Shown here one piece after another: positions 1-30,112 of a stretch of 64,000 nt of DNA (positions are counted from its first letter, which is position 1; each line of letters starts with the position of its first letter). The stretch comes from Pithys albifrons albifrons. Taxonomy: Eukaryota; Chordata; Aves; Passeriformes; Thamnophilidae. The stretch lies in contig NC_092461.1 in the NCBI RefSeq assembly GCF_047495875.1, forward strand, positions 52,695,511-52,759,510. Direction: 5' to 3'. The notes under the pieces were generated by a model, which worked only from the letters and a program-made list of their open reading frames with translations, searched no databases and was not told where the DNA came from. A program made the translations under genes and the position numbers.

Positions 1-121
1 AGCTATGCTAGAAATTATTTCAGTTACCTTAAGAAACAAGAGTAGTTATAATCAGGGAATGATAGCAAAGGTCTCCTTACAGAGGGGAAGAAATGCCCCC
101 TTTGAGGCTACCAGCTGTTTA

Positions 122-19902
<19,781 letters not shown>

Positions 19903-20106
19903 GGCCACTCGCGCGCACCGCCCGCGACCACGGATTGGCCGGAGGCTGCGCGGTACGGCGAGCGCCGAGGGCCAGTCCCCGCAGTACGCGAAGCGTCCGG
20001 GAGCGGGACAGAGGGGTTGGTTTATACTTTGTGAGACCGACGGGAGAAACGAGAGAACGAGCCCCGGGGGCGCCTCCTCTCTAGAACAGCGTCTCATACT
20101 AATGTA

Positions 20107-20448
20107 ACATGTGTTTGTACGGCAGTTAAATGTCACCCTGACAGCCGATCCCGTCAGATCTCGGAAACTAAGCAGGGTCAGCCCCGGTTAGTACTTGGAT
20201 GGGAGACCTCCTGGGAATACCGGGGGCTGTAGGTTCTAATTTCGAGGACTTCACTGTCACTGTCCAAGCTCGCTCGGTCGTTGCAGATGAACTTTAGGAG
20301 TTAAAAGGTGGGGCCAGTTCTGCACACGCTGTGCCTCACCTAAAAAATCCACTGCTCAAGCTGGAAGGGCACACCCACGTGGGGAAAGCCCTTCCCAAAT
20401 CTTCATTCTCGAGCTGAGCCACACATATACATACAACACGTGTTTGTA
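20107..20448 (+). mobile_element. 5S rRNA-derived SINE-like retroposon
   Basis: A nearly full-length 5S-like head (20117-20233) is followed by a tail of about 190 bp (20244-20434) that matches the tail of the element at 19.1 kb, about 85-90% by eye. The element is bracketed by AACATGTGTTTGTA (20106-20119) and AACACGTGTTTGTA (20435-20448), a 14-nt direct repeat with one mismatch that reads as a target-site duplication. No TTTT lies inside. The 3' end is an ATAC-type simple repeat. It sits about 205 bp upstream of the TMEM67 start codon in the divergent TMEM67/RBM12B interval. The flanking duplication argues for retroposition rather than a 5S array remnant. Confidence 0.78.
20117..20233 (+). 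pseudogene. 5S rRNA-like sequence (SINE head)
   Basis: Matches vertebrate 5S rRNA over about 117 nt with roughly 10-15% difference. Recognisable blocks are AGATCTCGGAAACTAAGCAG (box A), GGTTAGTACTTGGATGGGAG (intermediate element into box C) and CTGGGAATACCGGGGGCTGT. It starts GTACGGC where 5S begins GCCTACGGC. It is too diverged to be a normal 5S gene and is followed by a retroposon tail. Confidence 0.85.
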
Positions 20449-20572
20449 ACTTGCCCCTTTGAAACTGGTAACAGGGTGAAAACTGAAAATGGCTGCAGTA
20501 ATGGATGCCCAGCCAAAATTACTCCCCTCTACCATTTCCCCTTTTGCCAGTGTGGCCTTGTTCACATTCCAC

Positions 20573-20830
20573 GGAATCACAGAATGGGTAAGGCTGAAGG
20601 ACCACAGTGGGCCACCTGGTCCAAACTCCCTGCTCAAGCAGGGACTTCCCTGAGCACGTGGCACGGGATAGTGTCCAGGTGGTTCTTGAATTCCAGGGAT
20701 GGAGACTCCACAAACTCTCTGGGTAATCTGTTCCAGTGCACCTGCACAGTAAAGAAATTCTTCCTCATGTTCAGGTGGAACTTCCTGAGCATCAGTTTCT
20801 GCTCATCACCTCTTGCCCCATTACATCAAA
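20573..20830 (-). mobile_element. CR1 LINE 3' fragment
   Basis: The minus strand ends in a CR1 terminus (complement of CACGGAATCACAGAATGGGT). It includes the usual complement of GGGATGGAGACTCCACAAAC and TTCCAGTGCACCTGCACAGT. It is more diverged than the 28.7 kb and 55.5 kb copies and lies between TMEM67 and RBM12B. Confidence 0.85.
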
Positions 20831-21660
20831 TGTTACCAAAACTTTGCAGGGTACTTCATGTCCTGGATATTAATTATTCCTCGCTGCCTGTTTCCTATGT
20901 ACTAATTGCCTAACTAATACGATTCTCGGCATTGCTTGGAAGCCTTTATGCTTATTGCACCAAATGCTTTATTTCTCATTGAATTTCTTGTGTTGGCTCA
21001 ACAAGTTTTTAAAGCTTCAGTTACTGATGTCTTCAAGTTTAATTATCTGTCCCCAGGCTGAAGTTCATGTAAATTTTACTACCCAAAAGATGTAACTTTT
21101 TACCCCTTTGTGTGCTGGATTTGTGGAAACCTCCACCGTCCATCATGAGCAGAATAAATAATGACTCCTTTCTAAACTAGATCATGTCTATGTTTAGACA
21201 GCTCCTAAAATCAGCAACATTACTAGGTGAATCTACCAAAACCAGTACAGACTTTTTCTGTCTATGTAAAATGCAGCAGACAAGTGCTGAATGAGCCCAG
21301 AAATACGGGGAGAACACACAAAGGCAGGGAAAGGCAAGTGGGATAAACATGAGGATGAAATAACCACCTCACTTGCACAACCAAGTTCTACCTCTGCCCT
21401 TCTCTTTACACAGCCTCACACCTTCCCTCCTCCTCTGCCCTCCACCCCTGCCTGCCTGTTCCCAAATCCCAGACTCCAGACAGCCCCGAGCTGGGTTGGG
21501 AATGCCGAGTGCGAACCTGCCCTGGAGTCCCTGCGGCGGCGGCACTGACGGGAACGAGCACAGAGCAGGGCAGGGCAGCGGTGACCGAGCGGTGACCTGA
21601 TGCTACACCGCTCTGACATTACACAGGTACCACTACACACATTATTATCACACACATTAT
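20831..21660. other. Divergent intergenic stretch before the RBM12B promoter
   Basis: No gene recognised. Around 21628-21677 there is cryptic ACAC/ATTATC simple-sequence character before the CpG island begins. Confidence 0.5.
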
Positions 21661-21679
21661 CACACAGATATTACACGGG

Positions 21680-22440
21680 GACCGTACGGCCGCCCCCGGG
21701 CAGTATAGCGCATGCGCACGACCTGCGGCGCGGGTCCCGCGCGGGGATCGGGGGCGCGCGAGGCCGCGCACGCGCGGCTGTGGCGGTGGGGCCCGGGGCG
21801 GGGCAGCGGCGGTTCCCGCCCCGCCCTCCCGGAGGGTGCGCGCGCAGCCCGCGCTCGCGGCGGGGCTCGCGGCCCGGAAGCGCTCGCGCGACGCAGCCTC
21901 CCCTCGGCGTCGGGGGCAGCGGCGGCGGCGCCATCTTGGCGGAGCCGTGCCGGGAGCTGCGGGGCCCGTCCGAGCGGCGAGTCCGGTGGGTGCGTGGATG
22001 GATGGCGTGAGGGACAGCGCCCGCCTCCCCGGGGTGCGGCGTGTGGTCGAGGGCGGCGCGGGGTTTGCGGCGGGGGCCGGTTCTCGGCAGCGCGACCCTC
22101 GAGGAACGGCTGCGCGGCCGCTCCCCGGGCCGCGGCCTTCTCGTGCCGCCGGGTTTTCCAGGCCCCTTCCCTGCTCCCGGTGCCTACCTCAGCCCTGTCC
22201 GGGTGCTGGGAGGCGGCTGGGCTTCTCTGTGAGGGCGGAGCACAAGCGGCTCTCTTGGGAGTCTTGCCCCGCCCCGCCCCCCTCGCCCGTTCCCCGTCCT
22301 GCCGCCCGAGCTCCGGCCCGGCCAGGCCCTGCAGCGCCGCTGGTGCCGCCGGGGCGACTCACGGGGGAACTGACTGGGGGAGCGGCACTGCAGCCGCCCC
22401 GTAGCGGGCCCAGCACTCACTGGCGTCTTCCTCCAGCAAC
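21680..22440 (+). promoter_or_regulatory. RBM12B: CpG-island promoter and 5' exon of RBM12B
   Basis: A very CpG-dense block. It contains an NRF1 palindrome GCGCATGCGCAC (21708-21719) and a YY1-type motif GCCATCTTGGC (21930-21940), which is typical just downstream of TATA-less starts. A candidate non-coding first exon ends at GAGTCCG|GTGGGT (GT at 21986-21987). Long open frames across the island are composition artefacts. Confidence 0.7.
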
Positions 22441-23324
22441 GTGCAAAACTGCCATTAGCAGCAGCCTGCTTCCACTGTTTAGGCTTTTCAAAAATAGAAT
22501 AAGAAAGCTTCCTCTGATCCACCTGTTGTACTGGTCTAGTTTTATAGTCGAAGTGTTTGTGTGTGCTGCTTAGCTTGCATACAGACTGTGTAATCTCTCA
22601 ACATTGTCGTAAAAATACTAGTCTAGTGCAGGCTTAGTTTCCCACAGTATTTACAAATTGTGGGTTTATTTTAAAGGGCTTTAATGGTATTTGGAATTTC
22701 TCGAGGCTGTGGAAGAGCAGGTACAGTACTATTTTCTAGTTAGCTTTGTTTAAATGTAAAATTTCATAAAACTGTGTACACTTCTGTGCTTTTAAATTGG
22801 TAGGAGGAAGCTGTCAATCTGTTCACCAAATCCTTGCTCTCTGAAGTCCTTGCTCAGTTAATGGGTTTTACTTTGCATGACAGGTCACTCTTTTTGGTCA
22901 CTTTAAATTGTTGGATGGCTTGTCTGTACTTTCTATCCACACTTGATTGTTTAATATGAAGTCAGAGCTTAATATTCGAACTTGCATTTCTGTTTGTAGA
23001 CTTCTTAGAGATCACTTTATGATCTGGAATCACTGTGTCTGGTTTTCACCACTGAAGGTTGTGTGTTGTATCCCTGGTGCACCGTGGAGAACTTGCTGTT
23101 TATCACCGAAGAAATACAAGGAGAGCTGTTGTGAATAATGGTTAAAAATTGGGATAAGAATATGGAGTTGTGAAATCCAGGAGTACTACAGATTTATACA
23201 TCATGAAGTAGCAGGGCAGCGGATTTGGTTTCTCAAGACATGAAGGTGCTGTGTGAAAATTCTGCCCTTGAATTCTCCACGCTTTTTGGCACTGCTGTCG
23301 CATCTGTTGAGAAGAGACTTAAAG

Positions 23325-23900
23325 TGTCCTGGGTCTGGCTGGGACAGAGTTAATGTTTATCCCAGGAGCCCATACAGTTCAGTGTTTTGGATTTGTGGCT
23401 AAAAGAATGTTGACAACACATCAGTGTTTTGGCTGTGGCTGAACAGCTTGCACAGTGTCAAGGCTTTACCTCTTTTCACTGCTCTGCCTCTCCAGTGAGT
23501 GTGCTTGAGAGTAGGTGAGAAGCTGGGAGGGGACATGGCTGGGACAGCTGTTCCAGACTCATCAAAGGGATATTCTGTGCCATGTAATGTCATACTCAGC
23601 AACAAAAACTGAGGTAGAGGAAGAAATATGTTGTTTGATGGTTTTGGTTGCTTAGGGGAGACTTTCTTGGCTCCCAAGGCAGTTATTTGGAGGTAGGATG
23701 GACGTCAGTCAGCCTGTAGGTGGTGGTGAATGATTTCCTTTGTTCGGTGGTTTTCGCTCCACTGATGAAAAAACTGTCTTGATCCATAAGTTTTCTTGAC
23801 TTTGTTCTTCCTGTTTTCTTTCCCATCCTGCTGATGGGGACGAGGAGTGAACAACTGGCTGTGTGGGTGCTTGACTGCTGGCTGAAGTTGACTCGCCACA
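23325..23900 (+). mobile_element. Solo LTR of an avian endogenous retrovirus
   Basis: Starts TGTCCTGGGTCTGGCTGGGA and includes features I know from common avian LTRs: TTTTGGATTTGTGGCTAAAA, AAGCTGGGAGGGGACATGGC and AAGGGATATTCTGTGCCATG. It ends CTCGCCACA. TG...CA termini are flanked by AAAG on both sides (23321-23324 and 23901-23904), which may be a target-site duplication. No internal viral genes are present, so it is a solo LTR. It lies in the same orientation as RBM12B in its 5' intron. Confidence 0.75.
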
Positions 23901-24846
23901 AAAGTGCAGAGAAACAGACGGTCTTCAGTGAAGTTACTGACTGGGCAGTTGTTTTCTGTTGTGCTTACAAAGTGCTGACATGAAATCATTAGAGAATTTG
24001 GGCTTTGCTCCTTTTGCTTAGTTCAGTTGGAGTGATAGTTATGGTTGATGGATAACTTGTCATCAGGATCTAGTGCTGTACTTTACTGAGCAGGGGTTTG
24101 TATAAGGAATGTTCTCTTGGATTCTGGCGCTGTTTTAAAGGGATGCAGTACTTTGGTACAGAAGCTTCTGTTTGTTCTGAGAGTGGTGTGCTGTTTATTG
24201 TGTGATTTTAGATAATGCTGAAAATCAGGATATGTTTAAGTTAGTGTAGTAAGGCATTTATTGTTCTTGTGTTTAAAAGGCAGCATAGTAAAGATAGAGG
24301 TAAAACACTGAAGTTCACTTTGTAAATTCAGGTACTTTCTGAAGTTTCTCCTGTTGCATTATTTTTGCTCTTTCATTTGATGGTCTTCACTGTGTACAGT
24401 AAGTGCAGTGCTGTGCTGGTGAGTAGCACATTCTCGTTGCAAACCTTGAAACCAGGTGGATCTCAGAAGAATGGACATGTCCTGTAATCCTGAGATGGAC
24501 TTAAGCACCTTTCAAGGACTCAGTTGAGAGTTGTTCCCTCGATACACTGTCAGTCTGTTTCACTGCAACAGTTCAGTGTGGCACAATTGATGACCAAGTA
24601 ATCTCATCGTGTTTTCATCGTTTCCAGAAGTCAACTTAAATTTTGAATTTCTTTTGCTTCTTAAATGGAAACCCAGAGATGCCGTGCGTAGCATCTTGGA
24701 ACGTGGAAGGAGTTCTTCACATGGGTTCATAACATGCTTGGCTTTAGTGTTAGCCACTGCTATGGATGAGCTGCAGCAGTGTAGCACAGTGTATAAAGCA
24801 AACTGCAGGGATCAGCCATTAATTATGTTTCGTTTTCTTTCCACAG

Positions 24847-24892
24847 TTAAGTTGATTTTACAGAATTTATCAGGTCTCCAAAACAGAAACAG
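24847..24892 (+). other. RBM12B: Possible non-coding 5' UTR exon of RBM12B
   Basis: A 46-nt segment between a strong pyrimidine-rich acceptor (TTTTCTTTCCACAG) and a strong donor (ACAG|GTAAGC). It contains no ATG. Its position between the CpG island and the coding exon fits an alternative 5' UTR exon. This is inferred from splice signals only. Confidence 0.4.
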
Positions 24893-25618
24893 GTAAGCTG
24901 CCAAAAGCTTAACACTTCTCACTGAATATTGTGACAAGATCATACACAGCCTGTTTTCCTCACAGACTTGTGGCTGGGATATGCTCTCCTGAGTGCTCAT
25001 GGCTGCTGCAGTTAATATTTTGACTACCTCAAAGAGACAACTTCTTTGAATGCTGAGAAAACACACAATACTGAACAGAACTGATCACTGGGTAGAGCAA
25101 CTTGTTAAAGCAGTAAAGGCATCACTGTTTGTCAATTACTTCATTTTCCAATGGCATAGTTATTGGTTTTCCTTTCTTCTTTTATCAACCAGTGTCCTGT
25201 TTGAAAGAAAACAGGAATTATTTTTTGTTCCTTAGGACTGGGCAGTGATCTCTGGCATACAGTAACTATGCCGCGGAAGACTTGAGGTGTTCTTTAGGGT
25301 ATTGTGGATGGTGAGGAGTGACTTAGGTGGATTTTGTTGCCCTTAGCATAGGGAATATTGATAGATTTGTGCACGTCTACCGGTGGAGTAGCTTATTGTT
25401 TTGACTAATCAACATTCAGTGAATTAATTGTGTTTTAATCTTGTTCTTGTGAACCTGTGGGTTTTTCGATACCCTCTCTCTTGATTGAGTCAGGGGCATT
25501 CACTAAAAAGGCTCTAGCTTCTTAAGTGATAAGATACTGTAATAGCTGAGTACTAAAGACGTGCTATCATGTGTACCTTTTTGTCTGCAGGTGATTTTTG
25601 CTGTGGGTTGAGCTCAGC

Positions 25619-27718
25619 ATGGCTGTAGTCATCCGTTTACAGGGGCTTCCTGTTGTTGCGGGTCCTCCAGATATTCGTCGTTTCTTCTTGGGATTGAATA
25701 TTCCTGATGGAGGTGTGCATATTATTGGAGGAGAGCTTGGGGAGGCTTTTATTATATTTGCAACAGATGAAGATGCACGGCGTGCCATGAGCTGTTCAGG
25801 AGGGTTTATCAAGGACTCACGTGTAGAGCTCTTTCTCAGCAGCAAGGCAGAGATGCAGAATACCATAGAAATGAGCCGGAAACGATTTGACCGTGGGGGC
25901 CGAGAAAGTATGTCTGGCTCTAGAAGAACAGGTGCTAACGGTTCTGGTGCATCCAGTGTTGGAGACATGCCACATTTAGTCACAGTTTCCCCAAAAGGAT
26001 TAAGAAAACCTAGTTATGGGCCACCAAATCGCATGGAGGCTGGTTTCCATACCAATGGCACAAGACATGGTGATATGGGTATGCCCAAGTCAAACTATCA
26101 GTTAAGAAAGGATTCTCACCCATTTAACCCAGACGACCGTTACTTATTTCTCCGTGGCATACCTTATTCAGCAACAGAAGTTGAAGTCCGTGCTTTCCTT
26201 TCTGGGATAGATGTGGATGGAGTGATTCTCATAAAGCACCGCAATGGTTTAAACAATGGTGATTGCTTGGTAAAATGTGCTACGCCTGGTGATGCCTTAG
26301 AAGGACTTAAACGTCACAGACAGTACATGGGGCAGAGGTTTATAGAAATTAGTCCAACTACAGAGGAACGGTGGATTGAATGTGGTGGGAGCATAGACAT
26401 GCCAGATGAAATCGATCCCTTTTTCTGCGAAGATCTTTCTCCAAAAAGTTCAGGGTACCTGCATTCAAGGAAGCATTCTCGCTCAAGGTCACCAAGGAGA
26501 CAAAGAACACATTCTCGTTCCTCTCCCAGCCAGGACTACTACATACACCTAAGAAACCTATCTTTTAATGTGGAAAAGAGAGATTTGAGAGATTTTTTCC
26601 CTGATCTGGATATATCCAGCAAACAGATCAAGATTCTAATGGATAAGCATCAGAAAAGGACAAGAGATGCCTTTGTGTTGTTAAGGAATGAGAGAGAATA
26701 CCAGGCTGCTTTGAAATGTCATAGAAAGGTTCTTCTCAATCGTCCTGTTTACATTTTTCCAATTTCAAGAAAGTCAATGTTGAAAATAATCGATTCTTGT
26801 GAGAGGAAAAGATCCCTAGACAGAGATTATCCTGGACAGGCCATATCAGAAAGAAGTTATAGGGACGGTCATTCGAGCCCTAAGATGTGTGTTTATGTCA
26901 GGAATTTCCCATTTGATGTGTCAAAAATTGAAGTGCAAAAGTTCTTTTCAAGATTTGATATTGATGAAGATGATATTTACTTGCTCTATGATGACAAAGG
27001 ACTTGCCCTGGGAGAAGCACTAGTGAAGTTTAAATCGGAAGAAGAAGCCATGAAAGCAGAAAATTTAAATCGTCAAACATTTTTGGGAACAGAAATATTA
27101 ATAAGACTTATATCTGAAGAGCAGATGCAGAAGTTTGGTGTAACTGTACCATTATCTGCACCAAATGAAGTGCACAGCCATTCACATCCGTATGACAGAG
27201 GGGAGCTTTCCCGTCCAGTGGGCTCACCGTCTGGGCCACCACAGGGGCCACCCATGCATTCCTTTGGTCCCCCTGGGAACTTTAGGCATCATTCTGAATT
27301 TAGACACCCCCCTGAGGACTTCATGTGCCCTCCTAAGGATTTTAGAGGTCCACCACCTCTCATGGATTTTGGTGGTGACAGCGAACCTTTTGGCAGAATG
27401 GAGTTTGGAAATAATAAAATGGGAAATTTTCCTGAAGGAAGATTTATGCCGGATCCGAGTTTCAGTGGTGGTTCTGAACGTGTTGTTCCTATTCTATTGA
27501 AAAATTTACCTTTTAAAGCTACTCCTAATGAGATTCTGGATTTTTTCTATGGCTACAGAGTGATCCCAGAGTCAGTTTCCGTGCAGTACAATGAACAAGG
27601 ATTGCCCTCTGGTGATGCCATTGTTGCTATGACAAACTATGAGGAAGCCATGGCTGCTATTAATGAACTGAACGATAGGCCGATTGGGCCACGGAAGGTT
27701 AAGCTGAGCTTGTTGTAA
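25619..27718 (+). CDS. RBM12B: RBM12B, RNA-binding motif protein 12B
   Basis: A nuclear hnRNP F/H-like RNA-binding protein of the RBM12 family, here 699 residues in one coding exon. A splice acceptor (TTTTTGTCTGCAG, exon from 25591) lies 28 bp before the start. The family start MAVVIRLQGLPVVAGPPDI sets the ATG at 25619; an in-frame ATG at 25598 adds seven non-conserved residues and is not preferred. RRM1 is at about 1-75, RRM2 at 173-250 (YLFLRGIPYSATEVEVRAFL), an RS-like stretch near 282-300 (HSRSRSPRRQRTHSRSS), RRM3 at 306-385, RRM4 at 422-505 (CVYVRNFPFDVSKIEVQKFF), a Pro/Gly/Phe-rich linker at 515-610, and RRM5 at 621-699 up to the stop. Human RBM12B is about 1000 residues, mostly because of a long DFR-rich repeat that is reduced here to a few EFRHPPEDF-like units. 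The gene is divergent from TMEM67 and convergent with CIBAR1. Confidence 0.97.
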   Translation: MAVVIRLQGLPVVAGPPDIRRFFLGLNIPDGGVHIIGGELGEAFIIFATDEDARRAMSCSGGFIKDSRVELFLSSKAEMQNTIEMSRKRFDRGGRESMSGSRRTGANGSGASSVGDMPHLVTVSPKGLRKPSYGPPNRMEAGFHTNGTRHGDMGMPKSNYQLRKDSHPFNPDDRYLFLRGIPYSATEVEVRAFLSGIDVDGVILIKHRNGLNNGDCLVKCATPGDALEGLKRHRQYMGQRFIEISPTTEERWIECGGSIDMPDEIDPFFCEDLSPKSSGYLHSRKHSRSRSPRRQRTHSRSSPSQDYYIHLRNLSFNVEKRDLRDFFPDLDISSKQIKILMDKHQKRTRDAFVLLRNEREYQAALKCHRKVLLNRPVYIFPISRKSMLKIIDSCERKRSLDRDYPGQAISERSYRDGHSSPKMCVYVRNFPFDVSKIEVQKFFSRFDIDEDDIYLLYDDKGLALGEALVKFKSEEEAMKAENLNRQTFLGTEILIRLISEEQMQKFGVTVPLSAPNEVHSHSHPYDRGELSRPVGSPSGPPQGPPMHSFGPPGNFRHHSEFRHPPEDFMCPPKDFRGPPPLMDFGGDSEPFGRMEFGNNKMGNFPEGRFMPDPSFSGGSERVVPILLKNLPFKATPNEILDFFYGYRVIPESVSVQYNEQGLPSGDAIVAMTNYEEAMAAINELNDRPIGPRKVKLSLL

Positions 27719-27978
27719 AGGAGGAAAAGATACTCTATAGTAAAGCATTCTAGGTTTGACAGTATTGACAGTTATTTTAACTTTTTTAATTACTGGAATA
27801 TGCACAAGCAACAGTTTTCATCAACGGTTGTAAATAATACCCAGTTCAGTTGTTGAGCTCTTGGTTGAAATGTCTATAGGACACTGAATGTCATGTATCA
27901 AGGTCTAAAGGGATGAGTTGTAATGCTTTAGGGTTTTTCTTAGTTTGCTTTAATTCCATGTCCTATGTCTTTGCATCA

Positions 27979-28243
27979 AATAAAAATGTAAATGCCGGTT
28001 GACTACCACACAAACGGTTCAAAAAGAAGATTTTCAGTGCTACCTGCATTAGTAAATAACACTTCTTACTGAGGTTAGCTTAAAATTTAAAAGATGACTG
28101 ATTTTTATATTTTGGGTTTTCTTTTGTTTTTGTGTAAACTTCTTCAGGTTTTATTCGGTTCCACGTGCTTGCAGGCATTCCTGTTAGAAGAAAAGAACTT
28201 CCTGTTCACAATAGCTGGCTTTGCAATTTTTTTTTTAAATAAA
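27979..28243 (+). terminator. RBM12B: RBM12B polyadenylation signals
   Basis: AATAAA occurs at 27979-27984 and 28238-28243, giving 3' UTRs of about 280 or 540 nt. A further AATAAA lies at 28660-28665. Which is used cannot be decided from sequence. Confidence 0.6.
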
Positions 28244-28705
28244 AAGGAAATTGCCATTTAAATGTGTGTCTTCTATTTAAAACTTGTGTAGTTAATGATG
28301 TCAGTATGCTCAGCAGATGTAGGTCTTGGTGAGAATGACGCTGCTTCCTCTGGAAAGAGTCAACTGCTACAGTTTGTCAACACAGTGAAGAAAAGGTAGT
28401 TCCCAGAGATGTCAGAGTCTCTATTACTGGACAGGTTTTATTCTCACTCACTGTAGCACCTTGAGGCAGAAAATGAATGTTGGAATTAGATAAAGAATTC
28501 TGACTTCAGTGGTCTTTGTTTTATCTCCACATGCTGCACACTATGAATACGAACTTGCTAATGATGTCTGGATATGTTCCAGGTCAATCTCTGATTAGTT
28601 TCAACTAACATCTGTCACTGGTAAGCAAGCTGACAACCAGCTACGTTATTTTCTTATGCAATAAAATAAATGCTTATGTCAGTATTTAGAACAGGTTGGT
28701 TTAGA

Positions 28706-30112
28706 ACCATAGAATCGATTGGGTTGGAAAAGACCTCCAAGATCATCGAGTCCAACCCTTGGTCCAACTCTAGTGCATTTACTAGATCATGGTACTCAGC
28801 GCCACATCCAATCTGCGTTTAAAAATCTCTAGGGATGGTGAATCCACCACCTCTCTGGGCAGCCCATTCCAATGCCTGATTACTCTCTCTGGAAAGAATT
28901 TTTTTCTGATCTCCAACTTAAATTTCCCCTGGAAGAGCTTGAGCCCGTGCCCCCTTGTCCTGTTGCTGAGTGCTTGGGAGAAGAGACCAGCCCCCACCTG
29001 GCTAGAACTTCCCTTCAGGTAGTTCTAGACAGTGCTGAGGTCACCTCTGAGCCTCCTCTTCTCCAGGCTAAACCACCCCAGCTCCCTCAGCCTCTCCCCA
29101 TAGGGCTTGTACTCCAGTCCCTTCACCAGCCTTGTTGCTCTTCTCTGGACTCACTCCAGCACCTCAATATCCTTTCTGAACTGAGGGGCCCAGAACTGAA
29201 CACAGTACTCAAGGTGTGGCCTCACCAACGCAGAGTACAGGGGAAGGATCACTTCCCTGGTCCTGCTGGTCACGCTATTTTTGATACAGGACAGGATCCC
29301 ATTGGCCTTCTTGGCCACCTGGGCACCCTGTTGGCTCATGTTGAGCTTCCTGTCAATTAGTACTCCAAGGTCCCTTTCTGCCTGGCTGCTTTCCAGCCAC
29401 TCTGTGCCCAGCCTGTAGCGCTGCAGGGGGTTGTTGTGGCCAAAGTGCAGGACCCGGCACTTGGCCTTACTGAACTTCATCCCATTGGAATCAGCCCATC
29501 TCTCAAGTCTATCCAGATCCCTCTGCAGAGCCCTCCTGCCTTCCAGCAGGTCGACACTCCCTCCCAACTTGGTGTCATCAGCAAATTTGCTGATGATGGA
29601 CTGAATCCCCTCATCTAAATCATCAATAAAGATGTTAAACAGGACTGGACCCAATACAGACCCCTGGGGAACACCACTAGTGACCGGCCGCCAGCTGGAT
29701 GCAGCTCCATTCACCAGCACTCTCTGGGCCCGACCCTCCAGCCAGCTCTTAATCCAGGAGAAGGTACACTTGTCCAGGCCATGGGCTACCAGCTTTTCCA
29801 GGAGTATATTATGAGAGACAGTGTCAAAGGCCTTGCTGAAGTGCAGATAGACCACATCCACAGCCTTCCCCTCATCCACCAGGTGGGTCACCTGATCGTA
29901 AAAAGAGACCAGGTTGGTCAGACAGGACCTGCCCCTCCTAAACCCATGCTGGCTGGGTCTAATCCCTTGTCCACCCTGAAGGTGCTGTGTGATTGCACTC
30001 AGGATGAACTGCTCCATAACCCTGCCAGGCACGGAGGTCAGGCTGACACGCCTGTAGTTGCCAGGGTCCTGCTTGAATTTAAAGGCTGGAAAGACACGGG
30101 AGTTTAGTAGGT
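28706..30112 (-). mobile_element. CR1 LINE, 5'-truncated, decayed reverse transcriptase
   Basis: About 1.4 kb of CR1 ORF2 3' part plus tail on the minus strand, between RBM12B and CIBAR1. Reverse-transcriptase landmarks are [31 protein letters not shown] and the catalytic FADD box. Relative to the better copy at 55.5 kb it carries nonsense changes: a CGG to TGA right after DIEVLE near 29150, and a TAT to TAG near 29025. The residue before FSKAF is His where CR1 normally has the first catalytic Asp. The element cannot be autonomous. Confidence 0.95.

Noticed and set aside
20117..20233. Functional 5S rRNA gene or 5S array remnant
   Set aside because: About 10-15% diverged, single copy, with a retroposon-like tail and a 14-nt flanking duplication.
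21671..22573. Long overlapping open frames (up to 245 codons) on both strands near 21.7-22.6 kb
   Set aside because: They arise from the very GC-rich CpG island, overlap each other in several frames, are Arg/Ala/Gly/Pro-rich and match no protein; this is promoter and 5' UTR/intron sequence.
25598..25618. Upstream in-frame ATG adding seven residues to RBM12B
   Set aside because: The family start is MAVVIRL at 25619; the upstream residues MLWVELS are not part of it.
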